Shown here: one piece after another, positions 18,157 to 25,584 of the stretch
Numbering within the stretch: the stretch's first letter is position 1
Layout: each line of letters begins with the position of its first letter
DNA from: Phycisphaerales bacterium
Lineage (GTDB): Bacteria; Planctomycetota; Phycisphaerae; Phycisphaerales; UBA1924
DNA length: 64,000 bases
Reading direction: 5' to 3'
Assembly (NCBI GenBank): GCA_905339235.1
Contig: CAJPFG010000005.1
Coordinates: forward strand, 62,001-126,000
Position numbers and translations under genes: made by a program
Notes under the pieces: model-generated
The model's database searches: none
Seen by the model: the letters and a program-made list of their open reading frames with translations, nothing else
Told to the model about the DNA's origin: nothing

Positions 18157-18271
18157 CGAACGTGCGTTGTGGCGCAAGTCCCGTGAAATGCACGAACTAC
18201 GCGTCTAAAAGCGGCGCAAACCCATTATTTTCAAGGGCATATGATACCAAACAAATAACTTCCGATTTGGC

Positions 18272-18299
18272 TTGACAACCCATCCATATACCGTATCAT
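18272..18299 (+). promoter_or_regulatory. Sigma-70 promoter of a leaderless HTH gene
   Basis: A perfect -35 TTGACA (18272-18277), a 16-nt spacer and -10 TATCAT (18294-18299), 7 nt before the GTG at 18307. This is the best -35/-10 pair in the window, in an AT-rich island (about 18200-18300). It predicts transcription starting at or within a base of the start codon. Confidence 0.7.
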
Positions 18300-18306
18300 C
18301 CGTCCG

Positions 18307-19113
18307 GTGTCAGTGAACTCCCCCATCTTCCGCCCCTCCCCAGACCTCGCCGGCAAGGTCATCGAATCTCTCTGCAGCGCCGACCTCTCCTTCCGCCAGG
18401 TCGCCCTCGCCAACGGCACAACCGTCGAGGCCCTCTCCGCCTGGATCGCCCGCGAAGACATTCAGCAGAGACTCACCGGAATCGCCTGCGGCGCGGCCGA
18501 GCACGCACGCCTGGTCGCCGCCCTCCATGTCTCCACCGCCGTCGGCGCTGCCAAGTTCGCCATGGAACAGGCCCGCGAACTCCTCAAGGCCGCGCCGCCC
18601 CTCGATTCAGCCGCGCCCAAGCCGGCCGAATCCGCCAGTCCGGCTGCCAGAGCTTCCAGCCACCGCCCGCTCCTCACTCAGTTCGAGTTCCGCCGTCGTC
18701 TCTGCGAAACCTCCCGCCTCTCCGCCGGCGTCATGCTCCGCATCGCGAAATTCAACCCCGTCATCGCCGCCCCGCGCGGCCTCCCCGAGCCGCGCCAGGC
18801 CTCGCCTTCAACATCCGTTCCGCCCTCCGCGTCACCAACGCCCCGCGCGCCCGCACCACAGCCCGCGGCCGCCCGCGCCGACTTCGCCAACTCATCGCCC
18901 GCAGATCCGCAGTCCGCGCCTGCGCACGTCAACAGCCATTCCACCCGCGTCACCAGCGATGCCCCAACTGCGTCCGGGCCACGCGCAGAGGCGCCTTCCA
19001 TTCATCATTCCTCGCTCAGCATTCCGCATTCCAGCCGCAACCTCAATCGCCCCAAGGCCGCCTCGCTCATCTCTCACGCCGGCGCCGCCCCTCTCTGCAC
19101 CGGCCCGCCCTGA
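18307..19113 (+). CDS. Small HTH-type protein with degenerate Pro/Ser-rich tail
   Basis: A 268-residue frame from a GTG. The first 65 residues look like a helix-turn-helix of the transposase/homeodomain-like kind (LAGKVIESLCSADLSFRQVALANGTTVEALSAWIARED); a second helical stretch covers about 120-155 (FEFRRRLCETSRLSAGVMLRIAKFNP). From about residue 160 the frame becomes Pro/Ala/Ser-rich and is crossed by a short interspersed repeat. A more protein-like end (VFDSEAAIAAYRRQVVRTKLADIARAQ) lies in another frame up to 19252, so the gene may be frameshifted. The start is fixed by the promoter immediately upstream. I cannot assign a function. Confidence 0.5.
   Translation: MSVNSPIFRPSPDLAGKVIESLCSADLSFRQVALANGTTVEALSAWIAREDIQQRLTGIACGAAEHARLVAALHVSTAVGAAKFAMEQARELLKAAPPLDSAAPKPAESASPAARASSHRPLLTQFEFRRRLCETSRLSAGVMLRIAKFNPVIAAPRGLPEPRQASPSTSVPPSASPTPRAPAPQPAAARADFANSSPADPQSAPAHVNSHSTRVTSDAPTASGPRAEAPSIHHSSLSIPHSSRNLNRPKAASLISHAGAAPLCTGPP
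19000..19032. repeat. Short interspersed 'ATTCATCATTCC / CATTCCGCATTCC' element
   Basis: A run of near-repeats of ATTC(C/A)xCATTCC units, compositionally unlike its GC-rich surroundings. Similar strings translating as HHSS/IPHSS occur in many planctomycete and verrucomicrobial genomes (from memory). Here it lies inside the 3' part of the HTH frame and may have disrupted it. The gap 19114-19329 otherwise holds only the possible alternate-frame C-terminus. Confidence 0.4.
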
Positions 19114-19329
19114 CGCCTCCCCGTTCCAGGCGGGCCGGGTCGTCTTCGATTCTGAGGCCGCGATCGCCGCGTATCGGCGCCAGGTCGTACGCACCAAACT
19201 CGCGGACATCGCCCGCGCCCAGTGCGCCCTCAAGCGCGGCGGTCATCGCTGACGCGCCGGGGCGCGTGCATCGGCCCGGGCCGATACGCGTCGTTTGCGG
19301 GGCCCGCCCGGGCAAAGCCGAATAGCCGG

Positions 19330-19764
19330 TCAGTCTTCGCCGCCCCGCCGGCGCTTGATCTCGCCGCGGTGCTTCTTCTCGGCCAGGCGGCGTTCCTTGC
19401 TTCCGCGCGAAGGCCGCGTCGCCCGCCGCTTCTTCGGGCGAACAAGCGCCCGCTTCACAAGATCGGAAAGGCGATCGATGGCCTCGCTCTTGTTGCGCTC
19501 TTGCGAGCGATTCTCGTCCGCCGGGATGACCAACTCATCGTGAGTCGTCAGGTAGAGCGAACCCAGCGACCGCAGCCGATCGAGCGCGTCGAACGGGATC
19601 GGCAGGTCCGCGAGCCGCACGCGGAGCACGGCCTTGGTCGCCCGCTTGTTGACGTTCTGTCCGCCGGGGCCGGAACTGCTCGCGAAGGTGAACGACAGCG
19701 CCGCGTCGGGAACCGTGACGCCGGGGGCGAGTCGAACTCCGGGCGTTTCGGGCAGGGGCTGCAC
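19330..19764 (-). CDS. arfB: ArfB/YaeJ-like peptidyl-tRNA hydrolase (class I release-factor domain)
   Basis: A 144-residue protein with the release-factor GGQ motif in context SSGPGGQNVNKRATKAVLRV (about 27-46) and a strongly basic C-terminal tail (KKRRATRPSRGSKERRLAEKK). That tail is what ArfB-type rescue factors insert into the empty mRNA channel of stalled ribosomes. It lacks the codon-recognition domain of PrfA/PrfB. GTG 19764 is chosen because the family starts shortly before the PGVRLAPGVTVPDAAL strand and the divergent gene begins at 19793. TACGTT ends 5 nt upstream, a weak leaderless -10. Confidence 0.82.
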   Translation of the reverse strand: MQPLPETPGVRLAPGVTVPDAALSFTFASSSGPGGQNVNKRATKAVLRVRLADLPIPFDALDRLRSLGSLYLTTHDELVIPADENRSQERNKSEAIDRLSDLVKRALVRPKKRRATRPSRGSKERRLAEKKHRGEIKRRRGGED

Positions 19765-19781
19765 GCCCAAACGTATGGCCG

Positions 19782-19787
19782 TACCAT
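19782..19787 (+). promoter_or_regulatory. -10 element TACCAT of a leaderless promoter
   Basis: TACCAT ends 5 nt before the peptidase ATG at 19793. There is no Shine-Dalgarno sequence, in keeping with a leaderless start. Confidence 0.5.
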
Positions 19788-19792
19788 CGGCG

Positions 19793-20986
19793 ATGTCCGA
19801 GCGAACGCAACTTCCAACCATCGTCCGCGCCACGCATCGCCGGTGGTTGAGCGAGTTGACGCAGATTCCCACCGCCGCGGGCCGCGAGCAGCGGGTGATG
19901 CGTTGGATCGAGCGGTGGGCGGCGGAGCGCCCCGAGATCGTCGCCGAGCCAGACGCGGCCGGGAACATCGCCATCCGCCGGCGCGAGTCCCCGCTCACCA
20001 TCGCGCCCGTCTGGTTCACCGCCCACCTCGACCACCCGGCCTTTGTCGTTGAGCGGATCATCGCGCCGGGAGTGCTCGAACTGTCGTTCCGGGGCGGAGT
20101 GATGGACGACTACTTCAAGAACGGCCGGATCGCGGTCTTCGATCACGAGGACCGCCGGTTCCCGGGGGTGCTCACGGGTTCGGTGGATGGCCCCGGCCCG
20201 TTCAAGCGGTACACCGCCGAACTCGCATCGTCGGAAGCGGATTCGCTGAAGATCGGCGACGTGGCCGTCTGGGACCTCCCCGCCGCCGAGGAGATCGACG
20301 GGTGCATTCACACCAGCGCGTGCGACGACCTCGCGGCCGCGGCGGCGGCGCTCGCCTCGTACGACGCGCTCCTGGGTCTGGGCCCGCCCGCGCAGGACGT
20401 GCGGCTGCTCTTCACCCGCGCCGAGGAGATCGGCTTCGTGGGCGCGATCGCCGCGTGCCGGCTGGGCACCCTTCCCGGCGGCTCTCGCATCATCGCGCTG
20501 GAAAACAGCCGGAGTTTCCCCGACTCGCCTATCGGCGGCGGCCCGATCGTCCGGGTTGGAGATCGGCTTTCGATCTTCACGCCGCGACTGACCGACGCGG
20601 TCGCCAAGCGCGCCGAGGACATCGCCGGCGCTCCGCCCCAGCCCATCGCCTCCCAGAAGCGCTCCGAGCCGCCCGCGTGGAAGTGGCAACGGAAACTCAT
20701 GGCCGGCGGCGCCTGCGAGTCCTCGGTCTTCTGCGACGCGGGGTACGAGTGCACCTGTGTGTGCCTGCCGCTGGGAAACTACCACAACATGGGCGACCTC
20801 GCGGCCGTGCAGGCGGGCACGAATGCCAGCCCGGCCGTGATCGAGCGGGAGTTCATTTCACTCACCGACTTCGACGGGCTGGTGGACCTGCTCGTGGCCT
20901 GCGGCAGGAACCTCCCGGCCGCGGGCTCGCTCTCGTCGCGGTTCGAGAAACTCTACGACGAACGGGCCTTCGTGCTGAAGGATTGA
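19793..20986 (+). CDS. M42/M20-type zinc aminopeptidase-like protein
   Basis: A 397-residue co-catalytic metallopeptidase. The segment VWFTAHLDHPAFVVE (about 68-82) carries the first metal His-x-Asp; HTSACDDLAAAAAAL (about 173) holds the bridging Asp; TRAEEIGFVGAIAA (about 206) holds the catalytic and metal Glu pair. A later YECTCVCLPLGNYHNMG carries the last His ligand. The layout is that of M42 glutamyl/tetrahedral aminopeptidases, with some M20 character. The peptide substrate is unknown. The gene is divergent from arfB and convergent with the TIGR03790 gene. Confidence 0.85.
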   Translation: MSERTQLPTIVRATHRRWLSELTQIPTAAGREQRVMRWIERWAAERPEIVAEPDAAGNIAIRRRESPLTIAPVWFTAHLDHPAFVVERIIAPGVLELSFRGGVMDDYFKNGRIAVFDHEDRRFPGVLTGSVDGPGPFKRYTAELASSEADSLKIGDVAVWDLPAAEEIDGCIHTSACDDLAAAAAALASYDALLGLGPPAQDVRLLFTRAEEIGFVGAIAACRLGTLPGGSRIIALENSRSFPDSPIGGGPIVRVGDRLSIFTPRLTDAVAKRAEDIAGAPPQPIASQKRSEPPAWKWQRKLMAGGACESSVFCDAGYECTCVCLPLGNYHNMGDLAAVQAGTNASPAVIEREFISLTDFDGLVDLLVACGRNLPAAGSLSSRFEKLYDERAFVLKD

Positions 20987-21004
20987 CGCGGCCGCCGGCC
21001 CACG

Positions 21005-22609
21005 TCATCGCCTTGCGGTCAGCAGGTCCGCCCGCTCCCAGCCGCGGATCGCCCGCACCACGAACGCGCGGTCCGCGGCGTCGGTGGTGCCGTTCCGGTT
21101 GACGTCGGTGGGCGCCGCCTCCCACGCGTAGAGATCATCCACGCCGATCCGCCCGTTGGCGGCGATGTCTTCGCTGGTTCGCGCGGCGCGGGCCAGCGGG
21201 TCGCCGATGGCCATCTGCTGCCAACTGATCGCGGGGATCGAACTCCACGCGGCCTCGGCCCAGGACATCTCGCCCCGGACGAAGTTCCGCGCGAGATAGC
21301 GCGTATCGGGTACCGAATCCGCGAGGGGCTCCCAGCAGTTTCCCACTCCGAACGTCCCGCCGGCCGCGAGGTAGTCGGCGACCTGCTGCTGGGGCGCGAA
21401 GGCGTTCTGCCCCAGCCCGCCGAAGGCGCGGCAGTTGTAACTTTCCATGGAGTTGATGATCGTCCCGTTGGGCATGTTGTAACTCGTGGCCCAGAACGTC
21501 CGGGAGTTCAATCCGCCCGGCGAGGTCAGGGGCTGGCCGGAGTGATTGGTGCCGTAGTGGGCAATCAGCACCACAGGTTCGTTCACCAGGATCACCGGAG
21601 GCTGCCACGTGTAACGCGGGCCGATCAGGAACTGCGAGCCGCCCGAGAGGGCGTTGTACCGGGTGAACGCCGGCGCGAAGCGCGTGTCCGCGAGCAGTTC
21701 GTCGCGGGTGGTCTCGTAGTCGTCGGCGTCGCGGAGCGCCGGGAACCCGCTGGCGCTGTTGTCGAACTCGTCGTTGGCGCCGGGGTTGGCGATGCCGTCG
21801 CTGGCGCTTTCGTCGAGCACGGCCGCGTGGTTCAGGGTGTCGTACATGATCGACTGCGCACGATCGAGCAATGCCTGTACGTCCGCGACGCTGTTGCCGT
21901 CGAGGCGGCAGACGAGGTAAATGTCCCCGGGGCCCAGGCGCTGGGGGGAGCCGAGCGTGCCTGAGGGGCTCCAAGTGGGGCCGGGCGTGGAAACCGTGTA
22001 CGTTCGCGCCGTGAACTCGATGTTGGTCTGCGGCGTGAACCGGATCGGGTTCTGCGATCTCCAGAACGGATTGACGATCACCCCGTCGGCCCGGCTGTCC
22101 GCCGGTCCCCCGGCCTCGCCGGCGGTCAGGTCCTGCCACAGCAGCATCAGTTCGGTGTCCACGCTCGCCATGGTGGGATCGCTGGCGTTGTATTCATCGA
22201 TCAGTTGCAGGGGATTGTCGCCCGCGGCGGGATTGTCCGTGTCCAGGATGCGGTGGGGGAGGCCCTTGGTGGTCACCAGGCACCGCACGCCCTGCGAGAG
22301 GCCCTGAGCCGAGAGGTACGAGCGCAGCGGGTTCCGCAGGCGCGCGATGAAATCGGTGTGCGAGATGTCCGGCCCGACGGTCTGGACGGCGCCCAGCGCG
22401 GCCAGATCAACCACGCGGACGCCCGGGCGTTTCCCGTTCAGGTTTCCGGCGCCGCCGGGCACCTTCTTTGAGCCGGCGTAGTACTCCGCCACGTCGCGCG
22501 ACGACGCGATCCGGCTGTCGTAGACGACCAGAACTTCTTCGGGGCGCAGTTGACCGAAAGCGGTCCCGCCGCCGATCGCCACAGCCAGAGCCATCCAGCA
22601 TGCCTTCAC
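21005..22609 (-). CDS. TIGR03790 family secreted protein with dockerin-like C-terminus
   Basis: A 534-residue exported protein. GTG 22609 has a strong Shine-Dalgarno GGGAGGAT (22613-22620) and gives a signal peptide (ALAVAIGGGTAFGQ). The body matches TIGR03790: LRPEEVLVVYDSRIASSRDVAEYY near the start, RCLVTTKGLPHRI, and VVLIAHYGTNHSG late. TIGR03790 is of unknown function and typical of Planctomycetota and neighbouring phyla. The last 55 residues (DIAANGRIGVDDLYAW... DVNRNGTTDAADRAFVVRAI) are a dockerin-like EF-hand pair as in the FG-GAP protein at 11-13 kb, suggesting a shared sorting or docking system. Confidence 0.85.
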   Translation of the reverse strand: MKACWMALAVAIGGGTAFGQLRPEEVLVVYDSRIASSRDVAEYYAGSKKVPGGAGNLNGKRPGVRVVDLAALGAVQTVGPDISHTDFIARLRNPLRSYLSAQGLSQGVRCLVTTKGLPHRILDTDNPAAGDNPLQLIDEYNASDPTMASVDTELMLLWQDLTAGEAGGPADSRADGVIVNPFWRSQNPIRFTPQTNIEFTARTYTVSTPGPTWSPSGTLGSPQRLGPGDIYLVCRLDGNSVADVQALLDRAQSIMYDTLNHAAVLDESASDGIANPGANDEFDNSASGFPALRDADDYETTRDELLADTRFAPAFTRYNALSGGSQFLIGPRYTWQPPVILVNEPVVLIAHYGTNHSGQPLTSPGGLNSRTFWATSYNMPNGTIINSMESYNCRAFGGLGQNAFAPQQQVADYLAAGGTFGVGNCWEPLADSVPDTRYLARNFVRGEMSWAEAAWSSIPAISWQQMAIGDPLARAARTSEDIAANGRIGVDDLYAWEAAPTDVNRNGTTDAADRAFVVRAIRGWERADLLTARR

Positions 22610-22756
22610 GGAATCCTCCCGTCTCGTCCCAGAACCACGATACCGGGGCGGGGCCGGCACTCCAAGCGGATTCGCCCGGCGATTCGACGGGTTGCATCGT
22701 CCACCGGGAATCTGTTCTTGAACGGGTCTTGACCGGGTGTCGCGGGGAGGCTCCCA

Positions 22757-23065
22757 TTGCGCGTGAAGATCGAAGAAGAAGCCAAATCCCGGGGCTCTCC
22801 GCCCGCGTGCCGCCTGAGCGTCAAGGTGGTGCCGGGCAGCCGAAAGAGCCAGATTGTCGGGGTGCTCGGCGACCGTTTGAAGATCAAGGTGGCGGCGCCG
22901 CCCGAGGACGGGCGCGCCAACCGGGCGATGTGCGAGTTGCTCGCCGGGGCGCTGGGAATCAGTTCCCGGGGCGTTTCGGTGATCGCGGGTTTGACCCACC
23001 CGGAGAAGACCGTTCGGGTCGAAGGGCTGACCGGGCCGCAGGTTCGAACGCGGCTGGGGGTGTAA
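22757..23065 (+). CDS. DUF167/YggU family protein
   Basis: A 102-residue protein with the family core CRLSVKVVPGSRKSQIVGV, LKIKVAAPPEDGRANRAMCELLA and GLTHPEKTVRVEG. The start is TTG 22757, supported by GGGGAGG (22744-22750) 6 nt upstream; GTG 22763 is the alternative. The function of the family is unknown. It precedes holA by 51 nt. Confidence 0.88.
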   Translation: MRVKIEEEAKSRGSPPACRLSVKVVPGSRKSQIVGVLGDRLKIKVAAPPEDGRANRAMCELLAGALGISSRGVSVIAGLTHPEKTVRVEGLTGPQVRTRLGV

Positions 23066-23103
23066 CGCGAAACCCTGTCAACCCGCGAGGGAATCCTCTT
23101 CGG

Positions 23104-23109
23104 TACCAT
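23104..23109 (+). promoter_or_regulatory. -10 element TACCAT of a leaderless promoter
   Basis: TACCAT ends 7 nt before the holA ATG at 23117. No spaced Shine-Dalgarno sequence is present. Confidence 0.5.
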
Positions 23110-23116
23110 TCGGGGA

Positions 23117-24151
23117 ATGGCAAAGCGTCCCTCCAAAGAGGTCGGCTCGACCGCACGCACGGGCGGATTGGACGCCGCGTGCCGTGTCGGGCTGCTTGCG
23201 GGCAAGGAGGCGTTCCTGCGTCACATCCACACGCAGAACCTGCGTGAGGTCCTCACGAGCAAGTACGGCCCGGTGGATACGGTGCTGTACGACGGCCTGA
23301 CTTCCACGGCCGCGGACGTGCTGGACGAGTGCCGGAGTTTCGGCCTGATTGCCTCGTACAAACTCGTGATTCTGGACAACGCCGAGGACCTGGTGAAAGA
23401 GGACAACCGGCCGCTGTTCGAGCGGTACTGCGAGTCGGTCGTCGATCAGGAGGTGGGGGCCACCTTGCTTCTGCGTGCCGATACGTGGCGTGCCGGCAAG
23501 TTGGACAAACTCATCGAAAAGGTCGGGGCGATCGTCAAGTGCGAGGAGCCGACCTTCGACAAGGCGGTGGACTGGGTCGTCGGCAGGGCCAAGAAAGAAC
23601 ACAAGGCGGCGATCGATCCGAACGCGGCGACCATGCTGGTGGAGCGGGTGGGCACGCGCCTCACGCGGCTGGACAGCGAACTGGGGAAACTCGCGGCCGC
23701 GGCAGGGACGGATCCGATTACTCCGCAACTGGTCGGCTACTTCGTCGGGGTCTCGCGGGAGGAAGAGGTCTGGGGGATTCAGTCCACGCTGCTGACCGCG
23801 CCGCCCGAGGAAGCCCTGAAGCATCTTCGGTACGTTCTGGATGTCTCGCGGCAGTCGCCGACGCTGGTGTCGTACGCGCTGGTGGACCTGGCCCGCAAGG
23901 TGCACGGGGCCTCGCGGGCGCTGAAGCAGGGGGCGCGGCCGGCGGATCTGGGCAAGCCTCTGCGCCTGTGGGGATCATCGGGCGAGGCCATTCTCAACGC
24001 GGCTCGAAAGACCGATCCGGATCGCGCGCTGGCGCTGCTCCGCAGCGCGGTCCGCGGAGATCAGCGCTCGAAAAGCGGCCTTGGCGAACCGGAGCGCACG
24101 CTTGAGATGGTGGTGTTGGAGTTCTCTCGAACGCTGAGCGGCACCGCGTGA
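23117..24151 (+). CDS. holA: DNA polymerase III delta subunit
   Basis: A 344-residue clamp-loader subunit that opens the beta clamp. The N-terminal AAA-like domain begins GLLAGKEAFLRHIHTQNLREVL; YKLVILDNAEDLVKEDNRPLFERY is the Walker-B-like region; GKLDKLIEKVGAIVKCEEPT and MLVERVGTRLTRLDSELGKLAAAAG are the typical domain II/III signatures. The beta clamp gene dnaN is in the same window, 11 kb away. A terminator hairpin follows about 90 nt downstream. Confidence 0.9.
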   Translation: MAKRPSKEVGSTARTGGLDAACRVGLLAGKEAFLRHIHTQNLREVLTSKYGPVDTVLYDGLTSTAADVLDECRSFGLIASYKLVILDNAEDLVKEDNRPLFERYCESVVDQEVGATLLLRADTWRAGKLDKLIEKVGAIVKCEEPTFDKAVDWVVGRAKKEHKAAIDPNAATMLVERVGTRLTRLDSELGKLAAAAGTDPITPQLVGYFVGVSREEEVWGIQSTLLTAPPEEALKHLRYVLDVSRQSPTLVSYALVDLARKVHGASRALKQGARPADLGKPLRLWGSSGEAILNAARKTDPDRALALLRSAVRGDQRSKSGLGEPERTLEMVVLEFSRTLSGTA

Positions 24152-24242
24152 AGGGCGAGCGCGGCCGCGGTTTGCTGCAATCAAGGCCCGGCAATCGCAC
24201 ATTGAAGGGGTGTCGGGTTCTGTGCCCGGACCAAAAGCAACA

Positions 24243-24269
24243 ACGCCCCCGACGAAAGGGGGCGTGTTT
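24243..24269. terminator. Intrinsic terminator between convergent holA and the small-protein gene
   Basis: ACGCCCCC (24243-24250), loop GACGAAA, GGGGGCGT (24258-24265), followed by GTTTC on the plus strand and by TTGTTGCTTTTG on the minus strand. It can serve both holA and the convergent gene ending at 24335. Confidence 0.75.
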
Positions 24270-24334
24270 CGATCTCCCCTCACCCCGTTGCGTGCAGGGT
24301 GCTGGCTCGTGCCAGTGCCCCGGGGTGAGCGCGC

Positions 24335-24562
24335 TCAGGCGGCTCGGGGTGAGTCGGGGAGGCCCAGGTCCTGCCCGAGCAAGTCGCGCAGGTTGGCCAG
24401 TTGGCGGGACATGCGATCCAGAGCCTCTTCGGCGGCCCGGACCGGATCGTCGATCCCTCCGGCTTCGCCCCGGAAGCGCAGGGGCTTGGCGGGGACGGGT
24501 CTACCCGGGAAGGGGATGATGTCTTCCGGCGCATCGTCGAAATGCAGTTTCAGGTTGCCCAA
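24335..24562 (-). CDS. Conserved-looking 75-residue protein of unknown function
   Basis: It starts at TTG 24562 with a near-perfect Shine-Dalgarno AGGAGGG 6-7 nt upstream, which decides the start. The sequence is LGNLKLHFDDAPEDIIPF, then PGRPVPAKPLRFRGEAGG, then an amphipathic helix (DPVRAAEEALDRMSRQLANLRDLLGQDLGL). The acidic-then-proline-rich linker plus C-terminal helix is reminiscent of a small adaptor or subunit, but I do not recognise the family. It would be missed if only ATG starts are allowed. Confidence 0.6.
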   Translation of the reverse strand: MGNLKLHFDDAPEDIIPFPGRPVPAKPLRFRGEAGGIDDPVRAAEEALDRMSRQLANLRDLLGQDLGLPDSPRAA

Positions 24563-24716
24563 TCCGTTCCCTCCTGGCGCGGCGGAGCGCGCGCGCCGGA
24601 GAACCATCGGGCGGGATCTTGGGTCAGATGCGGTGGAGAGTCGCATAGCGGATGAACCCCTGCTCATCTCCCCGTTGTGCCCGGCGTTGTCCGCACACCT
24701 TCCGCGGTTTCACGCG

Positions 24717-24768
24717 CGAGAACTCGGGTTGACCATGCAGACATCGGACCGAGAAGCATGAGTTCTCG
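24717..24768. other. Large inverted repeat in the 306-nt gap 24563-24868
   Basis: CGAGAACTC (24717-24725) and GAGTTCTCG (24760-24768) form a perfect 9-bp inverted repeat 34 nt apart, with an inner CATGC/GCATG pair (24734-24738 and 24756-24760, sharing one base with the outer arm). It could fold as an RNA on either strand, in the ferredoxin 3' region or the leader of the 75-residue protein gene. The rest of the gap shows no coding potential. Confidence 0.4.
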
Positions 24769-24868
24769 TGAAGGAGGGGTCCGGCGCGGGCGAGGGCGGG
24801 TGGCCCGATAACGTGGGCGGGGTCCCGGATCGCGGGCGGATAGCCCGGGACGGGGACTCGGGGGCGGG

Positions 24869-25135
24869 TCAGCCCTTGTTCTTGTAGTAGTCGAGGTTGA
24901 CCTGAACGTACTTGTTCCACTCTGCCGGGACGTCCTCCTGCTGGAAGATGGCCTTGACGGGGCATTCGTCCACGCACAGGGCACAGTCGATGCAGGTGTC
25001 GGGGTCGATGAAGAGTTGATCGGCCTTGGCGAAGTCGGGGTCGTTCTTGGTGGGGTGGATGCAGTCCACCGGGCACACCGCCACGCAGGAGGTGTCTTTG
25101 GTTCCGATGCAGGGCTCGGTGATGACGTGCGGCAT
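24869..25135 (-). CDS. fdxA: 7Fe-type ferredoxin (3Fe-4S plus 4Fe-4S)
   Basis: An 88-residue electron carrier. The first motif C9-x7-C17-x3-C21-P (CIGTKDTSCVAVCPVDC), with an Asp in the gap, is that of seven-iron ferredoxins, giving a 3Fe-4S cluster plus the shared cysteine. The second motif CIDCALCVDECP binds the 4Fe-4S cluster. The length and C-terminus (WNKYVQVNLDYYKNKG) match the FdxA type. The redox partner is not visible here. Confidence 0.92.
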   Translation of the reverse strand: MPHVITEPCIGTKDTSCVAVCPVDCIHPTKNDPDFAKADQLFIDPDTCIDCALCVDECPVKAIFQQEDVPAEWNKYVQVNLDYYKNKG

Positions 25136-25584
25136 TAACTCGTTCCGTCCTTTGCTTCGTCGTTCGTGAGTCGAAGTTTACCCATTCCGGAACCGCCGCG
25201 GGTGCGTGCGATCGGGCGCCGGCGGGGAGCCGAGCGAGTCGCGGCGGTGTCGGTGAGAAGCACGGCGAGAGGCGATCCCACTTGTCTGCCGTCCAAAACC
25301 CGGTATTCTTTCTGCTGGTGGTGGCATCCGCGCGGCGGCGCTCCGGCAGAGCGAACCGTCTGGCGCGGGTCGGTGGCGTCCGGGCGTCAGGAAGTCCGCC
25401 CGGATGGCGGTTGGTTGAGCGCGGCGGAGATGAAGATCCGCGCGGCAACGACCGACGAATAGTCCGAGCGTACAGCCACCCCGCCAAGCGAACGCGCGCC
25501 GCGCGCGTCAACGCTGGGCGCCGCCGACCGCACCGCACTCGCCGGGCGCACGCCGCGCCGGCCAGCGCACGAGACTCTCGCACG
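25136..25584 (+). other. Long leader and promoter region of speA
   Basis: A 449-nt gap. A promoter TTGTCT (25282-25287), 16 nt, TATTCT (25304-25309) would give a leader of about 270 nt. The leader contains a strong hairpin, CGTCCGGGCG / CGCCCGGATG (about 25377-25406) with loop TCAGGAAGTC, and a 10-codon upstream frame MKIRAATTDE* (25430-25462). The speA frame itself stays open upstream to 25282, but that stretch is Arg/Ala-rich and not protein-like. No known riboswitch class was recognised. Confidence 0.45.
25282..25309 (+). promoter_or_regulatory. Candidate promoter of speA
   Basis: TTGTCT, a 16-nt spacer and TATTCT. It is the only good -35/-10 pair in the 449-nt gap before speA. Confidence 0.45.

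Noticed and set aside
16250-18306. Genomic island with integrase or att sites around the ImmA/DUF4411 pair
   Set aside because: No integrase, transposase, tRNA edge or flanking direct repeats could be found.
25370-25410. RNase P-like GAGGAAGUCCG motif in the speA leader
   Set aside because: TCAGGAAGTCCG resembles the conserved region I, but no other RNase P helix or conserved region follows.
25282-25584. 101-residue N-terminal extension of SpeA
   Set aside because: The open frame is Arg/Ala-rich without family similarity and overlaps the predicted promoter; the family N-terminus begins just after ATG 25585.
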